Source: Oscillospiraceae bacterium
Lineage (GTDB): Bacteria > Bacillota > Clostridia > UBA1381 > UBA9506
Length of the DNA: 64,000 nt
Reading direction: 5' to 3'
NCBI GenBank assembly: GCA_015068555.1
Contig: SVKI01000006.1
Location: 1-64,000, forward strand
Shown here piece by piece: positions 43,311 to 52,113 of this stretch. The notes beneath the pieces were generated by a model that saw only the letters and a program-made list of their open reading frames with translations, was not told where the DNA came from and did no database searches. The position numbers and the translations under genes are program-made. The stretch's first letter is position 1, and each line of letters begins with the position of its first letter.

Positions 43311-43348
43311 CATTTTATAAAACATACTCTTCTATAATACTTATTATA

Positions 43349-43392
43349 CATAAAGAGCCATTATTTCCCACAGGAAACAATGGCTCTTTATG
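43349..43392 (-). terminator. Terminator-like hairpin after the TRAP permease
   Basis: CATAAAGAGCCATT (43349-43362) and AATGGCTCTTTATG (43379-43392) are a perfect 14-base inverted repeat ten bases past the permease stop; the T run is short. Confidence 0.65.
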
Positions 43393-43402
43393 CTCATATT
43401 CT

Positions 43403-45355
43403 TTACAGAGTCTGCACAACTTTATTCTTTTCTTTAGTCAAAATCTGCATCATAATCATTAAAGCAACCAAAACCACGCCGATAACATCTGTCACCCAGC
43501 CGGGATAAATCAGCAAAAGTCCACCGGCAAGGCTGATGATTCTCTGATACCAGGGCATGTGATGGAATAAATAACCCTCAAGCGACGCTGATACAGCAAA
43601 GATACCAATAATCGAGGTGACGCTGATGGTTATAACTTCCCAGACACTTGTATCAATAAACAACATCGCCGGGTTAAGTGCAAACACATACGGAACGATA
43701 AAGGCACCAATGGCAAGCTTTGTCGCTGTAAAGGCCGTTTTCATTGGATTTGCCTGACCTATTGCCGCTCCTGCATAGGCTGCAAGCGCAACCGGCGGTG
43801 TAAGGTCTGCCACAATACCAAAATAGAACACGAAGAAATGAGCCGCAATGTTCGGCACTCCCATACGAACCAAAATTGGTGCACAGGTTGCCGCCATGAT
43901 GCAGTAGTTTGCTGTAGTCGGCACACCCATACCCAAAACGATACAGCAAAGCATGGTTAAAAACAGAGCAATGATAACCTGATTGCCTGCAAGCGCCACA
44001 ATGCCGTTAATCATAATATTGGCAAGGCCTGTCATCGTGATGGTTCCGGCGATGATACCTGCCACACCACAAGCCGCCGCAACTGTAATCATGCCTTGAC
44101 CGCCCGCAGCTAATGCTTCCCACACCTTTTTGGGCGTGATACGGTTTTCTTTGTTAAACAAGCTCACCACAATGGCCACTACAATTGCAATAGCTGCCGC
44201 ATACTGGATAGAACGCTGACTGGTACCAACCAGGTAGATAAGGATAATGAGAGGCAACAGTAAATAGGTTTTCTTTAAAAGAGGTAGCAGTCGGGGCAAT
44301 TCCTCTTTTGTCAAACCGCGAAGGCCTTCTTTTTTAGCTTCCAGATGTACTGCAATAAAAATACCTGCAAAGTATAAAATTGCCGGCAAAATAGCACGAA
44401 CAACGATGTTACTGTACGGAACACCCACATAATCTGCCATCAAAAAGGCTGCTGCGCCCATAATCGGTGGCATAATTTGGCCGCCTGTTGAAGCAGAAGC
44501 TTCTGCTGCAGCAGCAAATTCGGGTTTATAACCCGTCTTCTTCATCAAAGGAATGGTTACAGAACCGGAACCAACCGTATTAGCAACCGACGAACCTGAT
44601 ACCATACCCTCCAGCGCACTTGCCACAACCGCAACCTTGGCCGGTCCGCCGGAAAAGCCACCAACAATTGAGTTGGAAATTTGGATAAAGAAGTCAGCAA
44701 TACCGGTACGTTCCAAAAAGGCACCAAAGATGATAAACACCACAATGAATTTAGAGCATACATTAATAGGCGTTGATAAAATACCTTCTTTTCCATAGAA
44801 CAAATAGTGCACAATGTAGTTTAGTTTCCCCCAGAGCGTTGGATTCGACAAACCACCAAAGAGCGCATATAAAATAAAGCAACATGCAACAATAACGATT
44901 GGCAAGCCTACGCTTCGTCTACAGACTTCAATCAGAGAAATAATGCCCATAATGCCAATTATAATTTGATACCAGGTAAAATTACTACCCTGCTGAATGA
45001 TAGAAACAGCATTACATGCATAATAGCAGAACGCACCTGTACCACAAAGCATAAGCACAACATCATACCATGGCATATAGTTCGTTTTTTGCACGCCTTT
45101 TTTAGCCGGAAAAACAAGGTAGCCAAGTAAAATAATAAACGCTACGAATGTCGTGAGGCGAAGTTCTTCAAGCCAGCTCGCAAACAGCGTTACATAAATG
45201 CAAAACAAAGAAAAAATTGCCAGGAGACAATTCACCAAAACCCTTGCCTTGCCTTCCCAAATTCGGGTATTTGACTCACGGTCAAATTTTTTCATAACTG
45301 CATCCAGGTCCATAGGCTCTGTTGGTACAGTAGCCTTCTTCTTACCGAAAATCAT
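43403..45355 (-). CDS. TRAP transporter fused permease (TAXI type)
   Basis: Membrane part of an ion-driven TRAP transporter, 650 residues with about 18 helices. The N-terminal four-helix DctQ-like part (about 50-210) is fused to the DctM-like part, with GGFSGGPAKVAVVASALEGM, SGSSVANTVGSGSVTIPLMK, GGQIMPPIMGAAAFLMADY and GMGVPTTANYCIMAA typical of the fused permease family. AAGGAGG before the ATG. Follows its binding protein by about 74 bases. Substrates of characterised relatives include glutamate and C4 acids; not assignable here. Confidence 0.93.
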   Translation of the reverse strand: MIFGKKKATVPTEPMDLDAVMKKFDRESNTRIWEGKARVLVNCLLAIFSLFCIYVTLFASWLEELRLTTFVAFIILLGYLVFPAKKGVQKTNYMPWYDVVLMLCGTGAFCYYACNAVSIIQQGSNFTWYQIIIGIMGIISLIEVCRRSVGLPIVIVACCFILYALFGGLSNPTLWGKLNYIVHYLFYGKEGILSTPINVCSKFIVVFIIFGAFLERTGIADFFIQISNSIVGGFSGGPAKVAVVASALEGMVSGSSVANTVGSGSVTIPLMKKTGYKPEFAAAAEASASTGGQIMPPIMGAAAFLMADYVGVPYSNIVVRAILPAILYFAGIFIAVHLEAKKEGLRGLTKEELPRLLPLLKKTYLLLPLIILIYLVGTSQRSIQYAAAIAIVVAIVVSLFNKENRITPKKVWEALAAGGQGMITVAAACGVAGIIAGTITMTGLANIMINGIVALAGNQVIIALFLTMLCCIVLGMGVPTTANYCIMAATCAPILVRMGVPNIAAHFFVFYFGIVADLTPPVALAAYAGAAIGQANPMKTAFTATKLAIGAFIVPYVFALNPAMLFIDTSVWEVITISVTSIIGIFAVSASLEGYLFHHMPWYQRIISLAGGLLLIYPGWVTDVIGVVLVALMIMMQILTKEKNKVVQTL

Positions 45356-45380
45356 TAAGAAACCTCCTTGGAATATGATA

Positions 45381-45411
45381 AAACGGTTGCGACACCATAT
45401 CGCAACCGTTT
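45381..45411. other. Intercistronic hairpin between TAXI binding protein and permease
   Basis: AAACGGTTGCGA (45381-45392) and TCGCAACCGTTT (45400-45411) form a perfect 12-pair stem. Partial termination or message protection here would give more binding protein than permease, the usual need. Confidence 0.7.
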
Positions 45412-45429
45412 CTCATCGTGTTTTAGAAA

Positions 45430-46389
45430 TTAGTCAACGGCCACTGTTACACCTTTTTCAGCAAAGTATTTTGCTGCACCTGCATGGAAAGGAACAATCA
45501 TACCGCTGGTTGCATTTTCAATGCTGAGTTCTGCTCCCTTAGCATTTTCTGCTGTAATAGCCTCAGCATTGTCAAAAATTGCAGCAGTCAGTTTATATAC
45601 ATCATCTTCGCTGGCTGCAGCATTAACAATCAGGGTAGCCTTAACAGTTACTGTATTTACATCCTCTGTCTGACCTGCGTAGGTACCGGCAGGGATTGTA
45701 TGAATTGTATAGAAGGGGCAAGATGCCATCAGCGTTTCAGCAACAGCACCATCGATGGGCACTAAGTATGCCTGATTGGTGGTGCACAGCTCTGTGATAG
45801 CCGGTGTCGGAGCACCTGCAACGATAAACGCAGCATCAATTTTGCCGTCTTTTAAAGCATCAGCGCTATCAGCAAAAGACTGATACTGTGCTTTAATATC
45901 GTTCTCCGTTAAGCCGGCAGCAGTCAATACGTCAATTGCATTGAAGTAAACACCGGAACCGGGCGCACCGATAGAAACAGCTTTACCCTTTAAGTCTGCT
46001 ACAGTTTTGATTGCAGAATCCATAGTTACCAGCTGAACCGCTTCAGCATATAAACCGGCAACGGTACGGAAGGAATCAATTTTACCTTCTGCTTCAAAGG
46101 AACGGGTACCTTCCCAGGCATATGCCATAACATCAGACTGAACAGTACCCAACTGATAGTTGCCTGCCTGAATGCCCTGGATGTTAGCCTTAGAACCATC
46201 CGTAGAAACAACAGTAACATTTACGCCTGCATTGTTTGTGATGTACTGACCGAGCACACCGCCATAACCATAATATGTACCAGAAGTACCGCCTGTACCC
46301 ATTGTCATTTTTGTGCCGCCTGCGCCGTTACATGCTGCCAAAGCCAGCATCATAACCAGTGCAAGTACAATAGAAATTACTCTTTTCAT
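45430..46389 (-). CDS. TAXI-family TRAP substrate-binding lipoprotein
   Basis: Extracytoplasmic binding protein of 319 residues with a lipoprotein signal (LALAACNGAGG, lipid-modified Cys at about 20). TAXI hallmarks are MGTGGTSGTYYGYGGVLGQY, VQSDVMAYAWEGT, VSIGAPGSGVYFNAIDVL and the C-terminal MIVPFHAGAAKYFAEKGV. AGGAGG precedes the ATG. First gene of the transporter operon, with its own promoter and an upstream palindrome. Confidence 0.95.
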   Translation of the reverse strand: MKRVISIVLALVMMLALAACNGAGGTKMTMGTGGTSGTYYGYGGVLGQYITNNAGVNVTVVSTDGSKANIQGIQAGNYQLGTVQSDVMAYAWEGTRSFEAEGKIDSFRTVAGLYAEAVQLVTMDSAIKTVADLKGKAVSIGAPGSGVYFNAIDVLTAAGLTENDIKAQYQSFADSADALKDGKIDAAFIVAGAPTPAITELCTTNQAYLVPIDGAVAETLMASCPFYTIHTIPAGTYAGQTEDVNTVTVKATLIVNAAASEDDVYKLTAAIFDNAEAITAENAKGAELSIENATSGMIVPFHAGAAKYFAEKGVTVAVD

Positions 46390-46426
46390 TTAATAATCCT
46401 CCTTATTTAGTAGACACGATATTTTA

Positions 46427-46455
46427 ATTATACTATAAGTTCTAATGTTTGGCAA
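46427..46455 (-). promoter_or_regulatory. Promoter of the TAXI transporter operon
   Basis: Minus-strand TTGCCA (46450-46455), 17-base spacer, TATAAT (46427-46432). Confidence 0.8.
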
Positions 46456-46459
46456 GTTA

Positions 46460-46481
46460 ATTTTGCATTTTTATGCAAAAT
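46460..46481. promoter_or_regulatory. Candidate operator upstream of the TAXI promoter
   Basis: ATTTTGCAT, TTTT, ATGCAAAAT is a perfect nine-base inverted repeat four bases upstream of the -35 box. The regulator is unknown. Confidence 0.45.
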
Positions 46482-46496
46482 GACTGCACAAAAAAA

Positions 46497-46519
46497 GAAA
46501 GGTGCTCTAAGCACCTTCC
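46497..46519. repeat. 23-base direct repeat with internal hairpin, copy 1
   Basis: GAAAGGTGCTCTAAGCACCTTCC (split here as GAAAGGTGCT, CTA, AGCACCTTCC) occurs again at 46762-46784. Each copy folds as AAGGTGCT/AGCACCTT. Confidence 0.75.
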
Positions 46520-46562
46520 AGACTGTCGAAAAAGGCAGGTCTACCGCAAGAAGTATAAGAAA

Positions 46563-46704
46563 AAAAACGAAAATGGAACTAACAAAAAAATAATTCGTTT
46601 TTAGTCATAACAGAGCGGTTCCTGTCGAGGAAACCGCTCTGTTTCTTGCTTTTAACGAACACAAACTCTACCGTACCATTGTACGCCGACGAATTTGTGT
46701 TCGT
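46563..46704. repeat. Cluster of inverted repeats in a gene-free gap
   Basis: Three nested or adjacent inverted repeats: AAAAACGAA with TTCGTTTTT (about 46563-46603); CAGAGCGGTT with AACCGCTCTG (46611-46620, 46632-46641), followed by TTTCTTGCTTTT; and ACGAACACAAA with TTTGTGTTCGT (46655-46665, 46694-46704), the last enclosing CGTAC/GTACG. No open frame with a ribosome site lies in 46482-46792. Confidence 0.6.
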
Positions 46705-46734
46705 CAAATATTCCTACCTTTTTCAAACTCTACT

Positions 46735-46762
46735 CAGCGTGTCGAGGTTTCTCGACACGCTG
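46735..46762 (-). terminator. Hairpin downstream of the aspartate-type aminotransferase
   Basis: CAGCGTGTCGAG and CTCGACACGCTG form a perfect 12-pair stem with loop GTTT. Together with the adjacent repeat hairpin at 46764-46782 it probably ends the minus-strand message. Confidence 0.6.
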
Positions 46763-46784
46763 AAAGGTGCTCTAAGCACCTTCC
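46762..46784. repeat. 23-base direct repeat with internal hairpin, copy 2
   Basis: Second copy of the repeat at 46497-46519, lying nine bases past the aminotransferase stop codon. Confidence 0.75.
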
Positions 46785-46792
46785 CTTTTTAT

Positions 46793-47977
46793 TTATTCAG
46801 CCAAAAAAGCTTCCAGTCTGTTCATACCCTCGCATATATTCTCCATCGAAGTAGCATATGACCAACGAACAAAATCATCATTACCAAAACCACTGCAAGG
46901 AACAACCGCAACTTTTGCCACATTCAAAAATGCCTCAGCAAAATCATCGGAAGTCTCGATACGTTTACCACCAATGGTTCTGCCCTTAACACCGCTGATA
47001 TTCATCAGTACATAAAAGGCACCATTTGGCTTTTTGCAGGAAACACCGGGAATGGCGTTAATTCTCTCTACCATGTAATCTCTGCGCTCTGCAAAGGCTT
47101 TTTTCATAACGGCAATTTCTTCTTCGCCACCGGAAAGTGCCGCAACAGTCGCTGCCTGTGCAATAGAGTTCGGATTGGAAGTTGCATGCGATTGCAGATT
47201 TGCCATAACCTTTGCTACTTCAGGGCAAGCTGCTGCATAGCCGATACGCCAACCCGTCATTGCATAGGTTTTGGAAACACCGTTAATAATAATGGTGCGC
47301 TTTTTAATTTCGTCACCAAAAGAAGCAATGCTCACGTGCTTACCTTCATAAATGAGGTGCTCATAAATTTCATCGGAAATCACATATAAATCATGCTCAA
47401 CAATCACATCGGCAATGGCTTTTAATTCGTCCTCTGTATATACCATACCGGTCGGGTTGGAAGGACTATTTAAAACAACCGCACGGGTCTTGGGTGTGAT
47501 GGCTTTCTTCAGTTCTTCCGCTGTTACTTTAAAGTTATCCGTTTCAGACGTCTGCATAATCACCGGAACACCGTCAGCAATTTTAATCATTTCCGGATAG
47601 CTTACCCAGAAAGGTGCCGGAATCAACACTTCATCACCGGGGTTTAAAATAGCCATAAATGTGTTAACCAAAGAGTGCTTTGCACCGTTACTTACCACAA
47701 TTTGAGCAGGTTCATAGGAAAGGCCGTTCTCGCGGCTGAGTTTTTCGCAAACTGCTTTTCTGAGTTCTAATGTACCGGCAGCCGGTGTGTATCTTGTCAT
47801 ACCGTTTTGGATGGCCTCAATTGCTGCCTTTTTAATATAATCCGGTGTTTCAAAGTCCGGTTCACCCGCACCGAATCCTACTACATCCAAGCCCTCGGCC
47901 TTCATCGCCTTAAATTTAGAGTCGATTGCCAGGGTTGTGGAAGCCTGAATGTTACTTGCTTTTTTTGATACATACAT
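46793..47977 (-). CDS. Class I/II pyridoxal-phosphate aminotransferase, aspartate type
   Basis: Transfers amino groups between aspartate or similar amino acids and 2-oxoglutarate; 394 residues. Motifs are GFGAGEPDFETPDYIKKAAI, TPAAGTLELRKAVCEKLS, NSPSNPTGMVYTEDEL, SDEIYEHLIYEG, the PLP lysine in INGVSKTYAMTGWRIGYAA, and a C-terminal Arg in DFVRWSYATS. GGAG stands nine bases before the ATG. Follows the dipeptidase gene by 55 bases. AspB-like is most likely; other amino acids are possible. Confidence 0.93.
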   Translation of the reverse strand: MYVSKKASNIQASTTLAIDSKFKAMKAEGLDVVGFGAGEPDFETPDYIKKAAIEAIQNGMTRYTPAAGTLELRKAVCEKLSRENGLSYEPAQIVVSNGAKHSLVNTFMAILNPGDEVLIPAPFWVSYPEMIKIADGVPVIMQTSETDNFKVTAEELKKAITPKTRAVVLNSPSNPTGMVYTEDELKAIADVIVEHDLYVISDEIYEHLIYEGKHVSIASFGDEIKKRTIIINGVSKTYAMTGWRIGYAAACPEVAKVMANLQSHATSNPNSIAQAATVAALSGGEEEIAVMKKAFAERRDYMVERINAIPGVSCKKPNGAFYVLMNISGVKGRTIGGKRIETSDDFAEAFLNVAKVAVVPCSGFGNDDFVRWSYATSMENICEGMNRLEAFLAE

Positions 47978-48032
47978 ACTCTTTCACTCCATTCTGATTT
48001 TTACCTGTTGTATTGATAAACCTTACGGTTTT

Positions 48033-48980
48033 TTAACCTTTTAATACCTGATCAGCATAACGCAAAAAATTTTCATGTGTTATCTTTTTAATCAATGTTT
48101 CTGTATAGCCATGTTCTTTCATTTTGTAACACAGGCATTCATAATCACACGCCGATGTCATCCCCTCAGGCAAAACTGAAATACCGTCAAAGTCAGAACC
48201 TAAACCAATGTTGTTTTCTGCTCCCATTGCCAACATATAATCGCAATGTTTAAAAAAATCACGCATGGATGCCTGTTTGCACCCTGCCAAAAATAAGGGA
48301 TAAATCGTCAAACCTATAAAGCCATTGGTTTGAATCATCGCCTGAATCTGCCTGTCACTCAGATTACGCTCATGCATTGCCACCGAATAAGCATTTGAGT
48401 GTGATGCCATAACAGGCAATGTGCTCTGTGCAATCACATCCCAAAAACTTTTAATTGAAAGATGCGAAACATCAACAAGCATACCCAAACGATTCATTTC
48501 CTGCACCACTTCCCTACCAAAAGCCGAAAGACCTGTGTCCTCCTGGCAAGAAGCCCCGCAGGCAATTTCATTTATACCATTCCACGTCAAAGTCATTGCT
48601 CTGACGCCGCGCGCATATAGCGCATAAAGATTGTGAATAGAGTGTTCAAGCACCCGCCCATTCTCTACAGAAAGCAAAGCCCCCACCTTGCCGCTATACA
48701 AAGAGTCTCGCAAGTCTTTAGCAGATAGCACAAGCTGCAGATGCTTTTCATTTTGCCTTAATTCGTCATAAAAAACATCAATCAGATGCATGCACCTCTG
48801 CATAGGATTCTCCGGTGTATCATCCACCCAGGTGGCAAAAACCTGCACATACCCGCCATATTCCAGCAAACGCTCAAGGGAAACATGCAAGTCATTTGTA
48901 TATAAAGACGTTTTTTGTACATCCAGTTCATAAAGCGTATCGCAGTGCGCATCAATCACCCGCAAATCTTTTTTATTCAC
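48033..48980 (-). CDS. M19-family membrane-type dipeptidase
   Basis: Di-zinc dipeptidase of 315 residues. Zinc-site motifs DAHCDTLYEL (9-18), LSVENGRVLE, VDVSHLSIKSFWDV, MASHSNAYSV and GLGSDFDGI are present. No signal peptide, so cytoplasmic. Starts at GTG with GGGAGG upstream. It joins the yraN-aminotransferase segment of a long minus-strand run and may feed amino acids to the next enzyme. Confidence 0.93.
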   Translation of the reverse strand: MNKKDLRVIDAHCDTLYELDVQKTSLYTNDLHVSLERLLEYGGYVQVFATWVDDTPENPMQRCMHLIDVFYDELRQNEKHLQLVLSAKDLRDSLYSGKVGALLSVENGRVLEHSIHNLYALYARGVRAMTLTWNGINEIACGASCQEDTGLSAFGREVVQEMNRLGMLVDVSHLSIKSFWDVIAQSTLPVMASHSNAYSVAMHERNLSDRQIQAMIQTNGFIGLTIYPLFLAGCKQASMRDFFKHCDYMLAMGAENNIGLGSDFDGISVLPEGMTSACDYECLCYKMKEHGYTETLIKKITHENFLRYADQVLKG

Positions 48981-48998
48981 AAAGGTCCTCCCACGGAT

Positions 48999-49358
48999 TC
49001 AGGATATCGTAAACGCATGGGGAAGATACCGCAGCGCCTGTATCTTTTGTCCGTCGTGCAAGACCTCCGCCACATCAAAGCGGATTGCACAGTCATATTG
49101 TTTTTCCTGTATATATGTATATGCAGTGCGTACGATTTTTTGCTGCTTACTTTTTGTCACATATTCGCAGGGCAAGCCAAAATCTGTATGCTTTCTCGTT
49201 TTCACTTCAACAAAACAAAGAACGTCGTTTTCTTTAGCAACTATATCAATTTCACCATATTTTTTGCGATAATTCTTCTCTATAATTTTGTATCCGTTTT
49301 TCTTCAGATATCGACAAACCGCCTGTTCCCCCCGCTTGCCGATGTCTATCGCCCTCAC
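48999..49358 (-). CDS. YraN/UPF0102 family nuclease-fold protein
   Basis: A 119-residue protein with the restriction-endonuclease-like fold: GKRGEQAVCRYLKKNGYKII, YGEIDIVAKENDVLCFVEVK (E, D, ExK catalytic pattern) and TRKHTDFG. Biological role unknown; it may cut or bind branched DNA. Starts at GTG, whose last bases overlap the rnhB stop (GTGA). The rplS-lepB-ylqF-rnhB-yraN order is widespread in Bacillota. Confidence 0.93.
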   Translation of the reverse strand: MRAIDIGKRGEQAVCRYLKKNGYKIIEKNYRKKYGEIDIVAKENDVLCFVEVKTRKHTDFGLPCEYVTKSKQQKIVRTAYTYIQEKQYDCAIRFDVAEVLHDGQKIQALRYLPHAFTIS

Positions 49359-49972
49359 AGCGCCTCACCGTTTTGCAGAATCTTGGTTAAAAAGCTCCTG
49401 CGATGTACCGGGCACGGGCCGATTTTGCGAATCAACTCGCAATGGGCCTTGCTACCATAGCCTTTGTGCTTTTCAAATCCGTAATCGGGAAAAGCAACTG
49501 CCAATTCTTCTTTACAATATCTGTCTCGGGCCACCTTTGCCAAAATAGAGGCTGCTGCAATCGTTTGGCTTTTAGCATCTCCTTTTTTCACGCATAAGTT
49601 TGGCTCCGGCAAATCACGGGCAATGTTACCGTCTACCAGCAGTAAGTCAGGCACAATCGATAAGCCGTTAACCGCTTCTCTCATAGCCCGCATGGTGGCG
49701 TTTAAGATATTAATTTCATCAATCACATCCGCCTCTACACGGCTAATGCAGAAGGCCAGCGCCTCTTGTTGAATGATGGGAAACAGTGCTTCTCTTTTCT
49801 TCTCCGTCAGTGCCTTGGAATCATTAATTTCTTCCATGTAAAAATCCGGCGGCAGGATAACAGCCGCTGCAAAAACAGCCCCCGCTAAAGGGCCTCTGCC
49901 CGCTTCATCCACGCCGGCTACATGCTGTACACCATTCACGCGGTACTGATTGTCAAATTCAGCACGGTTCAT
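49355..49972 (-). CDS. rnhB: Ribonuclease HII
   Basis: Cuts RNA in RNA-DNA hybrids and removes misincorporated ribonucleotides. 205 residues from the ATG at 49972 (AAGGAG upstream), with the catalytic D22-E23 in AGVDEAGRGPLAGAV, the Asp in LLLVDGN and the C-terminal KHKGYGSKAHCELI region. A 45-residue upstream extension has no ribosome site and lies in the ylqF gene. Overlaps ylqF by 14 bases and yraN by four. Confidence 0.97.
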   Translation of the reverse strand: MNRAEFDNQYRVNGVQHVAGVDEAGRGPLAGAVFAAAVILPPDFYMEEINDSKALTEKKREALFPIIQQEALAFCISRVEADVIDEINILNATMRAMREAVNGLSIVPDLLLVDGNIARDLPEPNLCVKKGDAKSQTIAAASILAKVARDRYCKEELAVAFPDYGFEKHKGYGSKAHCELIRKIGPCPVHRRSFLTKILQNGEAL

Positions 49973-50831
49973 TCTGCTCTGCTCCTTCCGGCGATTCCAA
50001 TGTGATGCGGCCGATTTTTGTGCTACGAAATTCATCAAGCACAATATGAGCCGCGCGGTATATATCCACTTCTCCGCCCGAAATGATGAAGCCTCTTTTT
50101 CTGGCAACTGCCTCTAAGGCTTCAAATCCATTTTCAAAGCTGGTGGTTGATAGCTTATAACGACTGACAACGCCCTCCGGACAACGCTCTAAAAGGCATT
50201 CCAAAAGTTTTGCCGCCAGCGTTTCCACATCCATAATTTCATCCTTAATCGCACCGGTAAAGGCAAGATGTAAGCCAACGGTTTCATCTTCAAACTTAGG
50301 CCAGAGAACACCGGGGGTGTCTAATAACTCAAGGCCGCTTGCAAGATGTATCCATTGCTTTCCCTTTGTCACGCCCGGTCTGTCACCGCTAATCGCCGCT
50401 GCACGGCCTGCCATACGGTTGATAAAAGAAGATTTACCCACATTGGGTATACCCACAATCATCAGCTTTGGCGCTCTGTTTTTCATGCCGCGCTCTTGTT
50501 GTCTGGCAAACTGCTCAGATAGCATAGCTTTAACTGCATCCGTCACGGCTTTTGCATTTTTTTGATGCACGCTGTCAAACAGCATTGCCGTTCTGCCTTG
50601 CTGCTTATAATACGCAAGCCAGCGCTCATTTTCCTCGCTGCTGGCCAGGTCAGATTTATTTAAAATTAAAAGTCTCGGCTTTGCTCCACATAAGGTGCCC
50701 AGTTCAGGATTCATCGAAGAAACTGGTGCCCGGGCATCAATCAGCTCAACCACCAAATCCACCATTTTAATATTTTCCTGTATCAGCCGACGGGTTTTGG
50801 CCATATGTCCGGGAAACCACTGAATGTTCAT
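49959..50831 (-). CDS. ylqF: Ribosome biogenesis GTPase YlqF/RbgA
   Basis: Circularly permuted GTPase needed late in 50S assembly. 290 residues: NIQWFPGHMAKTRRLIQENI, G4 ILNKSDLA before G1 GIPNVGKSSFINRMAG and G3 LLDTPGVLWPK, then the ANTAR-like C-terminal RNA-binding region. AGGTG precedes the ATG. Between lepB and rnhB as usual. Confidence 0.97.
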   Translation of the reverse strand: MNIQWFPGHMAKTRRLIQENIKMVDLVVELIDARAPVSSMNPELGTLCGAKPRLLILNKSDLASSEENERWLAYYKQQGRTAMLFDSVHQKNAKAVTDAVKAMLSEQFARQQERGMKNRAPKLMIVGIPNVGKSSFINRMAGRAAAISGDRPGVTKGKQWIHLASGLELLDTPGVLWPKFEDETVGLHLAFTGAIKDEIMDVETLAAKLLECLLERCPEGVVSRYKLSTTSFENGFEALEAVARKRGFIISGGEVDIYRAAHIVLDEFRSTKIGRITLESPEGAEQNEPC

Positions 50832-50861
50832 GCCTATGCACCTGCCTGTTACAGTTCTATA

Positions 50862-51521
50862 TCAGTCATCTAATTCTTTATACAAAGTACCAAATCTGGA
50901 AAGCGGCAAAATACGCAAAGAGGCCCGACCCACAACATCCTCAAAAGCAATCAGACCAAGATTACGGCTGTCTTGCGAGTTGTTGCGGTTATCCCCCATC
51001 ACGAACACATACCCTTCCGGAATCTCTAAAGGATACTGATTTTTTGTGCCGATACCGCGAAGCTTTTCTTTAATATAAGGCTCGTTTTGCACTTCTCCAT
51101 TAACCATCACATCGCCTGTCTGTGCATCTAAATCGATTACATCGCCCGGAACGGCAATCACACGCTTGATAATGTGCTTACCCAAAGCATGCGATTTAAC
51201 CACCACAATATCCTTTGCTTTTGGCTTATAAAAAAGCTTGGTAATCACCAGTCGTTCCTTATCCTGTAAGGTGGGCACCATAGAGGTTCCCTCTACCTGC
51301 ACCATAGCAAAAACAAACTGATTAATGATAAGAGCAAGCACCACGGCAACGGCAATCGCCTGCGTCCATTCGTACACCTCTTGTAGCCAACTTGTTTTTT
51401 CTGTTGCTTCTTCCACAATTGTTTCAGCAATTACATAGTGCTCCTGCGGGATTTCTTCTGCCGAAGCCTTAGTGGTAGGCTCATATTCCTCAAACGGATT
51501 ATAATCATGTCTCTTATCCAT
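50862..51521 (-). CDS. lepB: Signal peptidase I
   Basis: Membrane serine protease that removes signal peptides. 219 residues from the ATG at 51521 (GAAGGAG upstream): acidic cytoplasmic start, one membrane helix (about 53-72), catalytic Ser80 in VEGTSMVPTL and Lys119 in IIKRVIAVPGD, and the late motif VMGDNRNNSQDSR. Downstream of rplS in the conserved order. Confidence 0.96.
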   Translation of the reverse strand: MDKRHDYNPFEEYEPTTKASAEEIPQEHYVIAETIVEEATEKTSWLQEVYEWTQAIAVAVVLALIINQFVFAMVQVEGTSMVPTLQDKERLVITKLFYKPKAKDIVVVKSHALGKHIIKRVIAVPGDVIDLDAQTGDVMVNGEVQNEPYIKEKLRGIGTKNQYPLEIPEGYVFVMGDNRNNSQDSRNLGLIAFEDVVGRASLRILPLSRFGTLYKELDD

Positions 51522-51612
51522 GATAATCTCCTTCTTTCTCACATAAAAACAAAGAGGGAGCAACAAAAAAGCACGCGGCTTCCTTGCAACTTCCCCCTGC
51601 GATAAGACAACC

Positions 51613-51957
51613 TTATCTTAATTTCTCTTTGACCTTAGCGGCCTTGCCGACTCTGTCTCTTAAATAGAAGAGTCTTGCTCTTCTGACCTTACCCAGTCTA
51701 ACAACCTCAATCTTAGCGATTTTGGGAGAATGAACAGGGAATGTTCTTTCTACGCCGGTACCGTAAGAGATACGTCTAACGGTAAAGGTCTTCTGAATCC
51801 CACCGTTTTGTACCTTAATAATAGTACCTTCAAAAACCTGGATTCTTTCTCTGTTACCTTCTTTAACCTTTACATGAACCTTAACAGTGCTACCGATTTC
51901 GAGTTCGGGTAGGTCGGTTCTGAGCTGATCTTGTGTCAGCGCCTTAATAGCATCCAT
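51613..51957 (-). CDS. rplS: 50S ribosomal protein L19
   Basis: 114-residue ribosomal protein at the subunit interface: [60 protein letters not shown] and the basic end. The ATG at 51957 has AGGAGG upstream. Own promoter with a 78-base leader that folds; first gene of the rplS-lepB-ylqF-rnhB-yraN run. Confidence 0.98.
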   Translation of the reverse strand: MDAIKALTQDQLRTDLPELEIGSTVKVHVKVKEGNRERIQVFEGTIIKVQNGGIQKTFTVRRISYGTGVERTFPVHSPKIAKIEVVRLGKVRRARLFYLRDRVGKAAKVKEKLR

Positions 51958-52035
51958 TTGTTTGCCTCCTCTCTGTGCCAAGCGTTCTTACCTGTCATGC
52001 AAGCAGAGGACCGCTCCTTTTTCTTGCACATTCGC
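51958..52035 (-). ncRNA. rplS leader, possible L19 autoregulatory RNA
   Basis: In RNA orientation GCAAG pairs with CTTGC around an inner AGGA/TCCT stem, and AGAGAGGAGG forms the ribosome site. Ribosomal-protein leaders, including one for L19 in Bacillota, are known; match to that family was not tested. Confidence 0.4.
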
Positions 52036-52041
52036 CTTATA

Positions 52042-52070
52042 ATTATAATACATAATTCACGAAAAAACAA
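52042..52070 (-). promoter_or_regulatory. Promoter of rplS
   Basis: Minus-strand TTGTTT (52065-52070), 17-base spacer, TATAAT (52042-52047). Confidence 0.75.
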
Positions 52071-52113
52071 GCATTTTTTTCCGTTAATCAAAATTACATT
52101 CGTTCGGTTGTGG

